In this document: positions 10,450 through 20,599 of the stretch, piece after piece
How positions within the stretch are numbered: the stretch's first letter is position 1
Layout: the number at the start of each line of letters is the position of its first letter
DNA from: Cherax quadricarinatus
Taxonomy: Eukaryota; Arthropoda; Malacostraca; Decapoda; Parastacidae
Length of the DNA stretch: 64,000 bases
Assembly: GCF_038502225.1 (NCBI RefSeq)
Contig: NC_091301.1
Span: forward strand, 19,432,847 to 19,496,846
Reading direction: 5' to 3'
The notes under the pieces: generated by a model
What the model was told of the DNA's origin: nothing
The model's input: only the letters and a program-made list of their open reading frames with translations
Database searches by the model: none
Translations under genes and position numbers: made by a program

Positions 10450-11498
10450 CAGTGCTCTCTGAGGTTATTGGTCAGTACACTGAGGTCAATGGTCAGGAGA
10501 GGTCTTTCTGTCCTTAGCTGTCTTGGGATTAGTGTGGGGTGTTACTGAGCACAATGACTTGCTGTGGTGTTTTAGAATCTCGGGTTAAATTGTTGAAGAA
10601 GGAGGTTCTACCTCAGGAGGAGAATAGGAGACTGAAACTTCACCTAGATGGGTTTGGGAGTGAGTGTGAGATGAGGACGAGCGTACTTCAGTGGTTAGTA
10701 AGGCTAAAGGTACCACTGACTCCCCTGCTATTCAAGGTAAGAACATTCTGGTTGTGGGAGACTCCCAGGTAAGATATGTGGACTGTGCTTTTTGTAACAG
10801 ATATAAAGGTGAGACAGAGTATGATTCCCAGGAGCTGGTGTTGGTGACATAGTCAACAGATTGGATAATATTATGTAAGGTAATGGGAGCATGTCCATTA
10901 TCTGCGTTAGTGCTGGTGGAAATGACATCGGGAAGGGCAGGAGACAAAAGCTTCTGGATAAGTACAAGTCAGCCATAGATGTAGTCAGGTCTAAGGGAGG
11001 GGTCCGAGTCATATGTAGCATTTTGTCTAGAAGGGGAGTGGGCAATGAATGGATGTCTAGGGCAGTTGGTATAAATTGCTGGCTAGACAGGTACTGCAAC
11101 AAACTTGCAGTCCCATTCATTGATAACTAGGAAAAATTCTATGCCAAACGTGATATGTATGCAAGGGATGGGGTACATCTCTCTGGGGCCTGAGTGGTTA
11201 CATTAGCTGACTCAATTGAGTGGTGTCATTGTTAACTTGTCTAGAACTTTAAACTGATAGATTATATTAGTATGGGTATGTGTGGGAAACAATCAAACTG
11301 CAGTACTAGGGTTCAAAACAGCAAATATTACCAGGATACCTCAGGGATGTGTTTAAAAGACAATATTCAAAATAAAGTTGCTAGTTAAGGCAAAACAATT
11401 GATCAACAAAGACAGTAGAAGGCAGCAAGTGAATAGCTCCCTTAAGGTTTATTATACTAATAGTAGGAGTCTAAGAAATAAGATAGATGAGCTAAGAT
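10450..11498 (+). pseudogene. CR1-type LINE ORF1 relic with SGNH/GDSL esterase domain, plus start of ORF2
   Basis: The frame is broken, but blocks of an esterase-type ORF1 are readable in order: a leucine-rich segment (CGVLESRVKLLKKEVLPQEE), ILVVGDSQVRYVD (block I GDS), SIICVSAGGNDIG (block III GxND), RRGVGNEW and YARDGVHLSG (block V DGxH). This SGNH-hydrolase layout is characteristic of ORF1 in the CR1 clade. After it, ORF2 begins and YYTNSRSLRNKIDELRL opens the endonuclease, ending at a TA (11499-11500) where a Tigger element inserted. The same LINE resumes at 14339, 16861, 26305 and 28079. Confidence 0.75.
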
Positions 11499-11500
11499 TA

Positions 11501-14336
11501 CAGTGGACCCCCGGATTTCATAGTCGTCGGATTTTGTAATACAGTATTCGGAAATAGTAACAATTTTTCGTCAAAATATTGGCTCGGTGATTGTCATTGA
11601 GCTTGGTAATAGTCATTCGTTCTGAACGTCCGCACAGCAACGGCGGCCCGACACTCAGTGTGCCATTTGTTTATCATCCAGTGAGCATGATCCCATGCGT
11701 TCATGTGATACATTTCGTATTACTCCATTCTTTTTAGTGCTCGCATCTGCTAAATAAGCCATCATGGGCCCAGAGGAAGTTTCTAGTGCCAGCCAGCCCT
11801 TTGGTAAAGGGCTGAGAGAGGGGGGAGAATGTGTGCCTTCTTCAGCAATTCTGCGATATGTACGATACTAAAGCAGCAGGGGTTGATAAAGGCTATAGTG
11901 CCAGCCAGTGATAAAGTGTAGCATTAGCAGTGTAGCAGTTAAGTTAAGCAATTAATCGATAGAAAAAGGACAACACGAAAATGACTCCTCCAATGTTGTT
12001 GGAAGTATATAGGGCAACACTGACAACACCGACAACACTGTTGCTTCTGCTGCCGCCATCACCACCACTTTGTAAGGCCCTTATACACCCAACAACAAAC
12101 AACACAGCAACACTCGTCACATATTAATGATATACATGTATATTAATGTATGGAAGAGGGTAAGGTACCTAGGGATTGGCAGAGAGCATGCATAGTTCCT
12201 TTGTATAAAGGCAAAGGGGAATTAAGAGTAAGACGGAGAATAGGATAGCAGATGAACAAGGAGGCTTTAGGAAAGGTAGGGGGTGTGTGGACCAGGTGTT
12301 TACAGTGAAACATGTAAGTGAACAGTATTTAGATAAGGCTAAAGAGGTCTTTGTGGCATTTATGGATTTGGAAAAGGCGTATGACAGGGTGGATAGGGGG
12401 GCAATGTGGCAGATGTTGCAGGTGTATGGTGTAGGAGGTAGGTTACTGAAAGCAGTGAAGAGTTTTTACGAGAATAGTGAGGCTCAAGTTAGAGTATGTA
12501 GGAAAGAGGGAAATTATTTCCCAGTAAAAGTAGGCCTTAGACAAGGATGTGTGATGTCACCATGGTTGTTTAATATATTTATAGATGGGGTTGTAAGAGA
12601 AGTAAATGCGAGGGTCTTGGCAAAAGGCGTGGAGTTAAAAGATAAAGAATCACACATAAAGTGGGAGTTGTCACAGTTGCTCTTTGCTGATGACACTGTG
12701 CTCTTGGGAGATTCTGAAGAGAAGTTGCAGAGATTGGTGGATGAATTTGGTAGGGTATGCAAAAGAAGAAAATTAAAAGTGAATACAGGAAAGAGTAAGG
12801 TTATGAGGATAAAAAGATTAGGTGATGAAAGATTGGATATCAGATTGGAGGGAGAGAGTATGGAGGAGGTGAATGTATTCATATATTTGGGAGTGGACGT
12901 GTCAGCGGATGGGTCTATAAAAGATGAGGTGAATCATAGAATTGATGAGGGGAAAAGGGTGAGTGGTGCACTTAGGAGTCTGTGGAGACAAAGAACTTTG
13001 TCCTTGGAGGCAAAGAGGGGAATGTATGAGAGTATAGTTTTACCAACGCTCTTATATGGGTGTGAAGCGTGGGTGATGAATGTTGCAGCGAGGAGAAGGC
13101 TGGAGGCAGTGGAGATGTCATGTCTGAGGGCAATGTGTGGTGTGAATATAATGCAGAGAATTCGTAGTTTGGAAGTTAGGAGGTGCGGGATTACCAAAAC
13201 TGTTGTCCAGAGGGCTGAGGAAGGGTTGTTGAGGTGGTTCGGACATGTAGAGAGAATGGAGCGAAACAGAGTGACTTCAAGAGTGTATCAGTCTGTAGTG
13301 GAAGGAAGGCGGGGTAGGGGTCGGCCTAGGAAAGGCTGGAGGGAGGGGGTAAAGGAGGTTTTGTGTGCGAGGGGCTTGGACTTCCAGCAGGCATACGTGA
13401 GCGTGTTTGATAGGAGTGAATGGAGACAAATGGTTTTTAATTCTTGATGTGCTGTTGGAGTGTGAGCAAAGTAACATTTATGAAGGGGTTCATGGAAACC
13501 GGCAGGCCGGACTTGAGTCCTGGAGATGGGAAGTACAGTGCCTGCACTCTGAAGGAGGGGTGTTAATGTTGCAGTTTAAAAACTGTAGTGTAAAGCACCC
13601 TTCTGGCAAGACAGTGATGGAGTGAATGATGGTGAAAGTTTTTCTTTTTCGGGCCACCCTGCCTTGATGGAAATCGGCCAGTGTGATAATAAAAAAAAAT
13701 AATAATAATGTATTTTATTCATTCTAGAGTATATAGAATGTTTCTGTGTTATTAATAGTGTGTGTTATGTCATATTAGATGAATTTTGCTAGATAAATAA
13801 GCCGTAGAGTTGATATTAGTGTCATATTGAAGGACTATCTTGTCCTGTCTCCCAACACACTCCCCTGCTGCCACCACAATTCCTAACATATGCCAGAAAC
13901 ACTTCTCTGGAACACTTTTTTGAGCAACAGGGGTCCAGTGACTCAAGCTGGTCCTAGTGGCATTAAAAATCAATGAAGGGAAGTAACCCCAGAAAAGGAC
14001 TTGGTACTTGAGGTCTTCATGGAAGAGGATTCTCCTTCCAAACAATAGTAACTCCTCCATCCTCTTCCCTCCTCCCGTCTTCCATACATCAACAAGTCTT
14101 CATTAAAGGTAAGTGTCATTTTATTATTGTTTTATTCTGCATGTGTCATTGTTTTCTGTGTAGGTAAATGTATATTTCATGTAAACAAATTATTTTTTTT
14201 AATACTTTTGGGCGTCTGGAACGGATTAATTGGGTTTCCATTATTTCTCATGGGAAAAATGAATTTGGAAATCGTCAGATTCGGGTTTAGTCACTCACTC
14301 TGGATTGGATTAATTACGATAACTGGGGCTCCACTG
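11501..14336 (+). mobile_element. Tigger/pogo-type element T1, TA target duplication, carrying an RTE fragment
   Basis: The ends are CAGTGGACCCCCGGATTTC on the left and GGGGCTCCACTG on the right, flanked by TA (11499-11500, 14337-14338). A decayed transposase start is visible at 11764 (MGPEEVSSAS), and the 3' coding end is visible at 13930-14060 (SSDSQAGPSGI-like). The catalytic region is absent; its place is taken by an RTE fragment at about 12144-13705. Excising T1 plus one TA joins the CR1 frame at DELRL/LASAGNIDVIAI without a shift. Confidence 0.8.
12144..13705 (+). pseudogene. 5'-truncated RTE-type LINE copy (R1): RT to 3' tail
   Basis: The open frame from 12287 to 13447 covers RT and C-terminal blocks: FMDLEKAYDRVDRGAMWQML, VGLRQGCVMSPWLF, LLFADDTVLLGDS, LLYGCEAW and WFGHVERMERNR. 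It starts inside the protein. About 75-80 bases are deleted near 12212, between the KGKG and SKTENRIADEQGG blocks. The 3' end is the family tail, with GGGCCACCCTGCCTTG near 13655 followed by an A-rich run. TAATGTAT occurs at both junctions (12144-12151, 13706-13713) and may be the target duplication, although it partly overlaps element sequence. Confidence 0.8.
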
Positions 14337-14338
14337 TA

Positions 14339-15120
14339 CTTGCAAGTGCAGGTAATATAGATGTTATTGCTATATATAATGGAGACCTGGTTCAACCTGA
14401 AAAAGAAATGCCTTCTGAATGCAACATACAGGGTTATAAACTTTTCCACACTGATAGGGTCAACAGGAAGGGTGGTGAAATGTCTACAGTTTCTCGAGAG
14501 TCGTGAAAAATTAATTTTGGGTGTGATTTTGAGGCCCCCAAACCTTGATAGGGAGTGCATTAAGCTGCTATGGGACAAAATTCATGAGGTGTCTAGATAT
14601 AAAAATGTTGTGTTAATGGGAGATTTTAACTTTAGACTAATTGATTGGAACAATGTGACAGGAAATCTTAGAGTCTAGTGACTTTCTTGGTAAGGTTCAG
14701 GATTGCTTTTTAAAACAGTTTGTGACAGAACCAACTAGAGGAAACAACCTGCTTGACTTGGTTCTTGCCAACAAAGAATCACTAATTAATAATCTTGAGG
14801 TTAATGATGAGCTTGGGGAAAGCGATCACAAATCACTTAGTTTCAATATATCATGGAATTACCTAAATAACTGCAATCAAGTCTCTGTCCCAGACTTCTG
14901 CTTGGCCGATTTCATGGGACTGAGAAATTATCTGGGTGGGCTGAATTGGAATGACCCGAGTATGGGTCAGGTAGGTGGTGATGGTTGCCAATATGACATT
15001 TTTCAGAGCAGTTCTAGCTGCCCAGACAACTTATGTTCCAAGTAGAGAAATTAGATCTAACAAAAATGATCCCAAATGGATGAACAATAGATTAAAACAT
15101 CATATTGAGAGGCATATACG
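14339..15120 (+). pseudogene. CR1 LINE ORF2, endonuclease region (continues 10450-11498)
   Basis: Readable blocks are GNIDVIAIYN, VVLMGDFNFRLIDWNN, TEPTRGNNLLDLVLANK and ELGESDHKSLSFNI: the GDFN and SDH blocks of the LINE endonuclease. There are stop codons and a frame change near 14505 and 14676. The segment is bounded on both sides by TA-flanked insertions, and its text runs on at 16861. Confidence 0.75.
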
Positions 15121-15122
15121 TA

Positions 15123-15475
15123 CAGGTCTCCCTCAACATTCGCGTTTTCAACTTTCATGGGCTTCACACATTCACGAATTCCCAACCGCCAAATTCCCAA
15201 CTGCCAAATTCCTAGCCGTCAAATCATATTTAAGTTTCCCGCCACCCGCGAGTCCCTACTACCCTCCCCCCGACCCCAACAACTGGCAGCCAGCCCTCCC
15301 ACCACTCAGTGTGGTGAGTGTTTTGTTTGTTCATTATTTGCTATTAGACTACAGTATAAATAATGTCAACCCATTCATGACTGAACATTGGAATGGCTAT
15401 TCGGACAGGTTTTGGACGGTGACATCATATGTTTACTCTTGAACACGGCAAAGAATCAAACATTTCTGCTACTGC

Positions 15476-15511
<36 letters not shown>

Positions 15512-16858
15512 GATAGAATTGAAGGAAATTGTACAAAAATACGAGGGCTGAAGCAGTGGTGGAAGAAGTGGTTGAGGCATCATCAGTCAGTGTGCCTTTG
15601 TTTATGCTGGAGTGAGCATTAGTCTCCACACACTTCCAAACATTTCACAATAATTCATTGTGTTTGGTGCTTGTAGATTGAGTGTGACTGGAGTGGTTGA
15701 GGCAGTGGTTGAGGCAGTGGTTGAGGCCGTGGTAGAGGCAGTGGTAGAGGCAGTGGTAGAGGCAGTGGTAGAGGCAGTGGTAGAGGCAGTGGTAGAGGCA
15801 GTGGTTGAGGCAGTGGTTGAGGCAGCAGTTGAAGCAGCGGTTGAGGCAGTGGTATTTATTAAGATGTATGTTATTAATAATAATAATACATGTTATTTTT
15901 AATAACATGTATTATTGTTATTATTATTAATGTTATTAAAAAACACTCCCTCAACCACTGCTTCAACCGCTGCCTCAACCGCTGCCTCAACCGCTGCCTC
16001 TACCACTGCCTCTACCACTGCCTCTACCACTGCCTCAACCACTGTCTCTACCATTGCCTCTACCACTGCCTCAACCACTGCCTCAACCACTGCCTCAACC
16101 ACTCCAGTCGCACTCAATCTACAAGCACCAAACACAATGAATTATTGTGAAATGTTTGGAAGTGTATGGAGACTAATGATCACTCCAGCATAAACAAAGC
16201 CACACTGACAATGCATCAACCACTTCTTCCACCACTGCTTCAACCCTCGTATTTTAGTACTATTTCCTTCTTCAATTCTATCGTATTAATAATAATAATA
16301 ATACGATAGAATTGAAGAAGGAAATTGTACAAAAATACGAGGGTTGAAGCAGTGGTGCAGGAAGTGGTTGCGGCATTGTCAGTCAGCGTCCCTTTGTTTA
16401 TGCTGGAGTGAGCATTAGTCTCCACGCTCTTCCAAACATTTCACAATAATGGTGTTTGGTGCTTGTAGATTGAGTGCGACTGCCACATAATTAACCATGG
16501 GCCCAAAGAAACTTGCTAGTGCCAGCCCTTTGGTAAAGAAATTGAGAAACACGATAGAATTGAAGAAAAAAATTGTACCAAAATACGAGCAGTGCGCTGC
16601 AGTGGTTGAGGCACTGGTGGAGGCAGTGGTTGAGGCAGTGGTATTTAATAACATACATGTTATTAAACAATAACATGTATGTATTTAGTACAATATTTTA
16701 CGACATTTTCATGTATTTTATGATTGTTCATGGTTCAACAAGCAGTATTGTATTATATTTCCCTATAATATATTGAGGCACCAAACATTCACGATATTTC
16801 AACATTCGCGAGGCTCTTGATCCCCCCCCTAACCCTCGCGAATGTTGAGGGAGACCTG
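15123..16858 (+). mobile_element. Non-autonomous TA-element with 22-bp terminal repeats and a palindromic core
   Basis: The ends begin CAGGTCTCCCTCAACATTCG and close with the exact inverse (16837-16858); TA flanks both sides (15121-15122, 16859-16860). Inside are a fragment of the PB-1 family (about 15345-15470), three copies of a Tigger-transposase-derived unit in alternating orientation (15505-16660), and a remnant reading MGPKKLASASPLVKKLRNT near 16497. Removing it rejoins the CR1 frame at ERHI/RIGISKEG. It probably moves with a Tigger transposase, inferred from the TA duplication and internal homology. Confidence 0.75.
15505..16660. repeat. Zig-zag inverted repeats: two near-perfect palindromes built from one Tigger-derived unit
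   Basis: The unit holds ACGATAGAATTGAAGGAAAT, a stretch ending in TTGGTGCTTGTAGATTGAGT, then a 12-bp minisatellite of the form GTTGAGGCAGTG. It appears forward at about 15505-15895, reversed at about 15900-16290 and forward again at about 16300-16660. The first centre lies near 15900 in an AT-rich ATTTTTAATAACATG stretch, the second near 16295. The long Val-Glu-Ala frames across it are products of the minisatellite and not genes. Confidence 0.8.
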
Positions 16859-16860
16859 TA

Positions 16861-17166
16861 TAGGCATATCAAAAGAGGGGATGGGCAGTTAAGAAATCAG
16901 TATATTCAGTTAAAGAGAAAAATAAAAAAAGGAAGGAATAAAAGCAAAAAGGGATTATAAGGCTGAAGTAGCAAGGGATTCGAAGACTAACCCAAAAGGG
17001 TTCTTTCAGGTATACAGAAGTAAGATTAGGGACAAGATAGGCCCACTTAAAAGTAACTCAGGTCAGATCACTGACAGTGATAAGGAAATGTGTGAAATTT
17101 TCAACACTTACTTCCTCTCAGTTTTTACTCAGGAAGATACTAGCAAAATTCCAGAAATCAATCAAT
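16861..17166 (+). pseudogene. CR1 LINE ORF2, linker between endonuclease and RT
   Basis: This continues the CR1 copy after the palindromic element. The region is Lys-rich and decayed, with phrases typical of this linker such as AACCCAAAAGGGTTCTTTCA near 16990 and AGTTTTTACTCAGGAAGATA near 17118. It stops at about 17166 where another LINE inserted. Confidence 0.6.
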
Positions 17167-18494
17167 CAATGCAGGGTTTACAGATTTTGGTTATTGTGTG
17201 GTTTACATGTAATAAAATACTAATTACAGAGGGGGCCACTAGGACACCTAGCATGGCTAGGCATTTCGGGCAAACTTAGATTAATTCTTAACCCTAAATT
17301 ATTACAAATTATGGAGTAAGTTGACTAAATACTAAGTGACTAAATACTAGTTTGTGAGTTTAGCAATGTGAATGCTTTTGTTTTGGCACAATACATAGTT
17401 TCTATATTGGAGTATCACAGGCAAACTTATGACTAGTTAGGATTCATTATTTTAAGATTAAGATTCGTATATCTGTGCTTATAGTCAAATGGGTGAGTGA
17501 GTATCAGTGTGAACCACCAGGTGGTTTTTATGTAGTTAGTTGACGGGGTGTATCAGGGAGATAAGATGTTTTCTAACGGTAGTTTTGAAGGTGATGAACG
17601 TGTCTGCAGTTCTAGAGTTTTCAGGTAGGGTGTTACAGATTTTAGGGCCTTTGACATACATTGAATTTTTGTAAAGGTTTAGTCGGACACGGGAAATGTT
17701 GTAGAGATGTTTGTGTCTGGTGTTATGCCTGTGGGTCCTGTCACAACTATCAAGAAAGCATTTTAGGTCAAGGTTAATATTGGAATTTAAGGTCCTGCAG
17801 ATGTAGATTGCACAGTATTAAGTGTGGATGTTCTGAACAGGGAGTAAGTTTAGATCTATGAAGAGGGGGGGGGGGTGTTGCCAGGGATGGGATTTAGTGA
17901 TTATTCTTACTGTGGCTTTTTGTTGGGTTATTATTGGCTTTAGGTGTGTTACTGCAGTTGATCCCCAAGCACAAATAGCATTGGTGAGGTATAGACAAAT
18001 GAATGAATGGTATAGTGTGAGAAGGGCATTTTGCGGCACGTAGTATCGTACCTTGGAGAGGATCCCAACTGTTTTGAATACTTTTTTTTGTTATGTGTTG
18101 GAGATGGGTGCTGAAATTCAGGTTGTTGTCGAGGTATAGGCCTAGGAATTTGCCCTCATTATGTCTGGCAATTAGAGTGTTGTCGATCTTAATGTTAAGT
18201 TGCGCAACACCTGCTCTGCTACCAAACATAATACATATACAGTGGACCCTAGCCTAACGCTATTAATCCGTTCCTGAGAGCTCAATGTTAGGCGAAATTA
18301 TCGTTAGGCGAATTAATTTTCCCCATAAGAAATAATGGAAATCAAATTAATCCGTGCAAGACACCCAAAAGTATGAAAAAAAAAAAAAATTTAACACATG
18401 AAATATTAATTTTAATACACACAAACTGAAGGAGACATGCACAGTTACATGACACTTACCTTTATTGAAGATCTGGTGATGATTGATGGGATGG

Positions 18495-19409
18495 GAGGAG
18501 GGGAGAGTGTGGATGGTCTTAGTATTTAGAAGGGAATCCCCTTCCATTAGGACTTGAGGTGTCAAGTCCTTTTCTGGGGTTACTTCCCTTCTTCTTTTAA
18601 TGCCACTAGGACCAGCTTGAGAGTCACTGGACTTCTGTCTCACAACATATCTGTCCATAGAGGCCTGTACCTCTCGTTCCTTTATGACTTTCCTAAAGTG
18701 TTTCACAACATTGTCAGTGTAATAGTGACCAGCACGGCTTGCAATAGCTGTGTGAGGGTGATTTTCATCCATAAAGGTTTGCACTTCAAGCCACTTTGCA
18801 CATATTTCCTTAATCTTTGAAGTAGGCAACTTCTTCAATTTCTCTTTCCCCTCCTCCGAAGCAGTTTCCTCAGGTGTGGCCTCTTGCTGTTGAAGATGAT
18901 CTAGCAGCTCATCAGTGGTTAGTTCTTCATTGTCCTCCTCCACCAACTCTTCCACATCCTCCCCACAAACCTCCAACCCCAAGGACTTCCCCAATGCCAC
19001 AATTGATTCCTCAACTGGCATAGGCTTCTCAGGGTTAGCCTCAAATCCTTCAAAATCCCTTTGGTCTACACATTCTGGCCACAGTTTCTTCCAAGCAGAG
19101 TTCAAGGTCATCTTAGTCACTCCCTCCCAAGCCTTACCTATAATGTTTACACAATTGAGGATATTAAAGTGATCTCTCCAAAACTCTCTTAGAGTCAATT
19201 GAGTTTCTGAGGTCATTACAAAGCACTTTTCAAACAGCTTTGTGTACAGTTTTTTGAAGTTTGCAATGACCTGCTGGTCTATGGGCTGCAGGAGAGGAGT
19301 GGTATTAGGAGGCAAAAACTTGACCTTAATGAAGCTCATGTCCCCATAAAGTCGCTCTGCCAAGTCTGTAGGATGACCAGGGGCATTGTCTAACACCAGG
19401 AGGCACTTA
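18495..19409 (-). pseudogene. Tigger-type transposase, C-terminal half
   Basis: The frame opens with KCLLVLDNAPGHP, the second catalytic-Asp block, then PPNTTPLLQPIDQQVI, which holds the third catalytic Asp of the DDD Tigger family. Downstream are FNILNCVNIIGKAW, an acidic stretch (EDVEELVEEDNEELTTDELL), PTSKIKEICAKWLEVQTFMD and the family C-terminus SSDSQAGPSGIKRRREVTPE. Near the end a small deletion carries the frame past the usual stop. Its N-terminal partner lies at 24712-25102 across LINE B. It cannot be functional in this state. Confidence 0.85.
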
Positions 19410-19756
19410 TTCAAAGTTCAAATTCAAAGTTTATTCTCTATAAGGATTACAATGCTGAGTTTACAGAATTTGGTTATTGTGTGGTTTACATGTAGTAAAA
19501 TAATAATTACAGTGTGTACCAATAGAACACCTAGCATGGCTAGGCATTTCGGGCAGACTTAGATTAAATCTTAAGTTTAAAATATTACAAAATTATGAGG
19601 TAAGTTGGTATTATGGCTAAGTGACTAAATACTAGTTTGTGAGTTTAGCAATGTGAATGCTTTTGTTTTGGCACTATACATAGTTTCAGTATTGGAGTAT
19701 CACAGGCCAACTTATGACTAGTTAAGATTCATTATTTTGAGATTGAGATTGATATT

Positions 19757-20584
19757 TGGGAGTGGACGTGTCAGCGGATGGGTCTATGAAAGATGAGGTG
19801 AATCATAGAATTGATGAGGGAAAAAGAGTGAGTGGTGCACTTAGGAGTCTGTGGAGACAAAGAACTTTGTCCTTGGAGGCAAAGAGGGGAATGTATGAGA
19901 GTATAGTTTTACCAACGCTCTTATATGGGTGTGAAGCGTGGGTGATGAATGTTGCAGCGAGGAGAAGGCTGGAGGCAGTGGAGATGTCATGTCTGAGGGC
20001 AATGTGTGGTGTGAATATAATGCAGAGAATTCGTAGTTTGGAAGTTAGGAGGAGGTGCGGGATTACCAAAACTGTTGTCCAGAGGGCTGAGGAAGGGTTG
20101 TTGAGGTGGTTCGGACATGTAGAGAGAATGGAGCGAAACAGAATGACTTCAAGAGTGTATCAGTCTGTAGTGGAAGGAAGGTGGGGTAGGGGTCGGCCTA
20201 GGAAGGGTTGGAGGGAGGGGGTAAAGGAGGTTTTGTGTGCGAGGGGCTTGGACTTCCAGCAGGCATGCGTGAGCGTGTGTGATAGGAGTGAATGGAGACA
20301 AATGGTTTTTAATACTTGACGTGCTGTTGGAGTGTGAGCAAAGTAACATTTATGAAGGGATTCAGGGAAACCGGCAGGCCGGACTTGAGTCCTGGAGATG
20401 GGAAGTACAGTGCCTGCACTCTGAAGGAGGGGTGTTAATGTTGCAGTTTAAAAACTGTAGTGTAAAGCACCCTTCTGGCAAGACAGTGATGGAGTGAATG
20501 ATGGTGAAAGTTTTTCTTTTTCGGGCCACCCTGCCTTGGTGGGAATCGGCCGGTGTGATAATAAAAAAAATAATAAAAAAAAAA
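19757..20584 (+). pseudogene. 5'-truncated RTE-type LINE copy (R2)
   Basis: It encodes the C-terminal about 187 residues of the RTE protein (GVDVSADGSMKDEVNHRIDE through WFGHVERMERNRM to DRSEWRQMVFNT) and then the 3' tail with an A-rich end. The flanks carry ATTGATATTT (19748-19757 and 20585-20594), a 10-bp target duplication that partly overlaps element text on the left. LINE A reads across the equivalent site without the insertion near 17465. Confidence 0.85.
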
Positions 20585-20599
20585 ATTGATATTTCTGTT

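Noticed and set aside
15660..16193. Long Val-Glu-Ala or Cys-Leu-Asn-His repeat proteins on both strands
   Set aside because: They are read-outs of a 12-bp minisatellite in a palindromic non-autonomous element, open in several frames.
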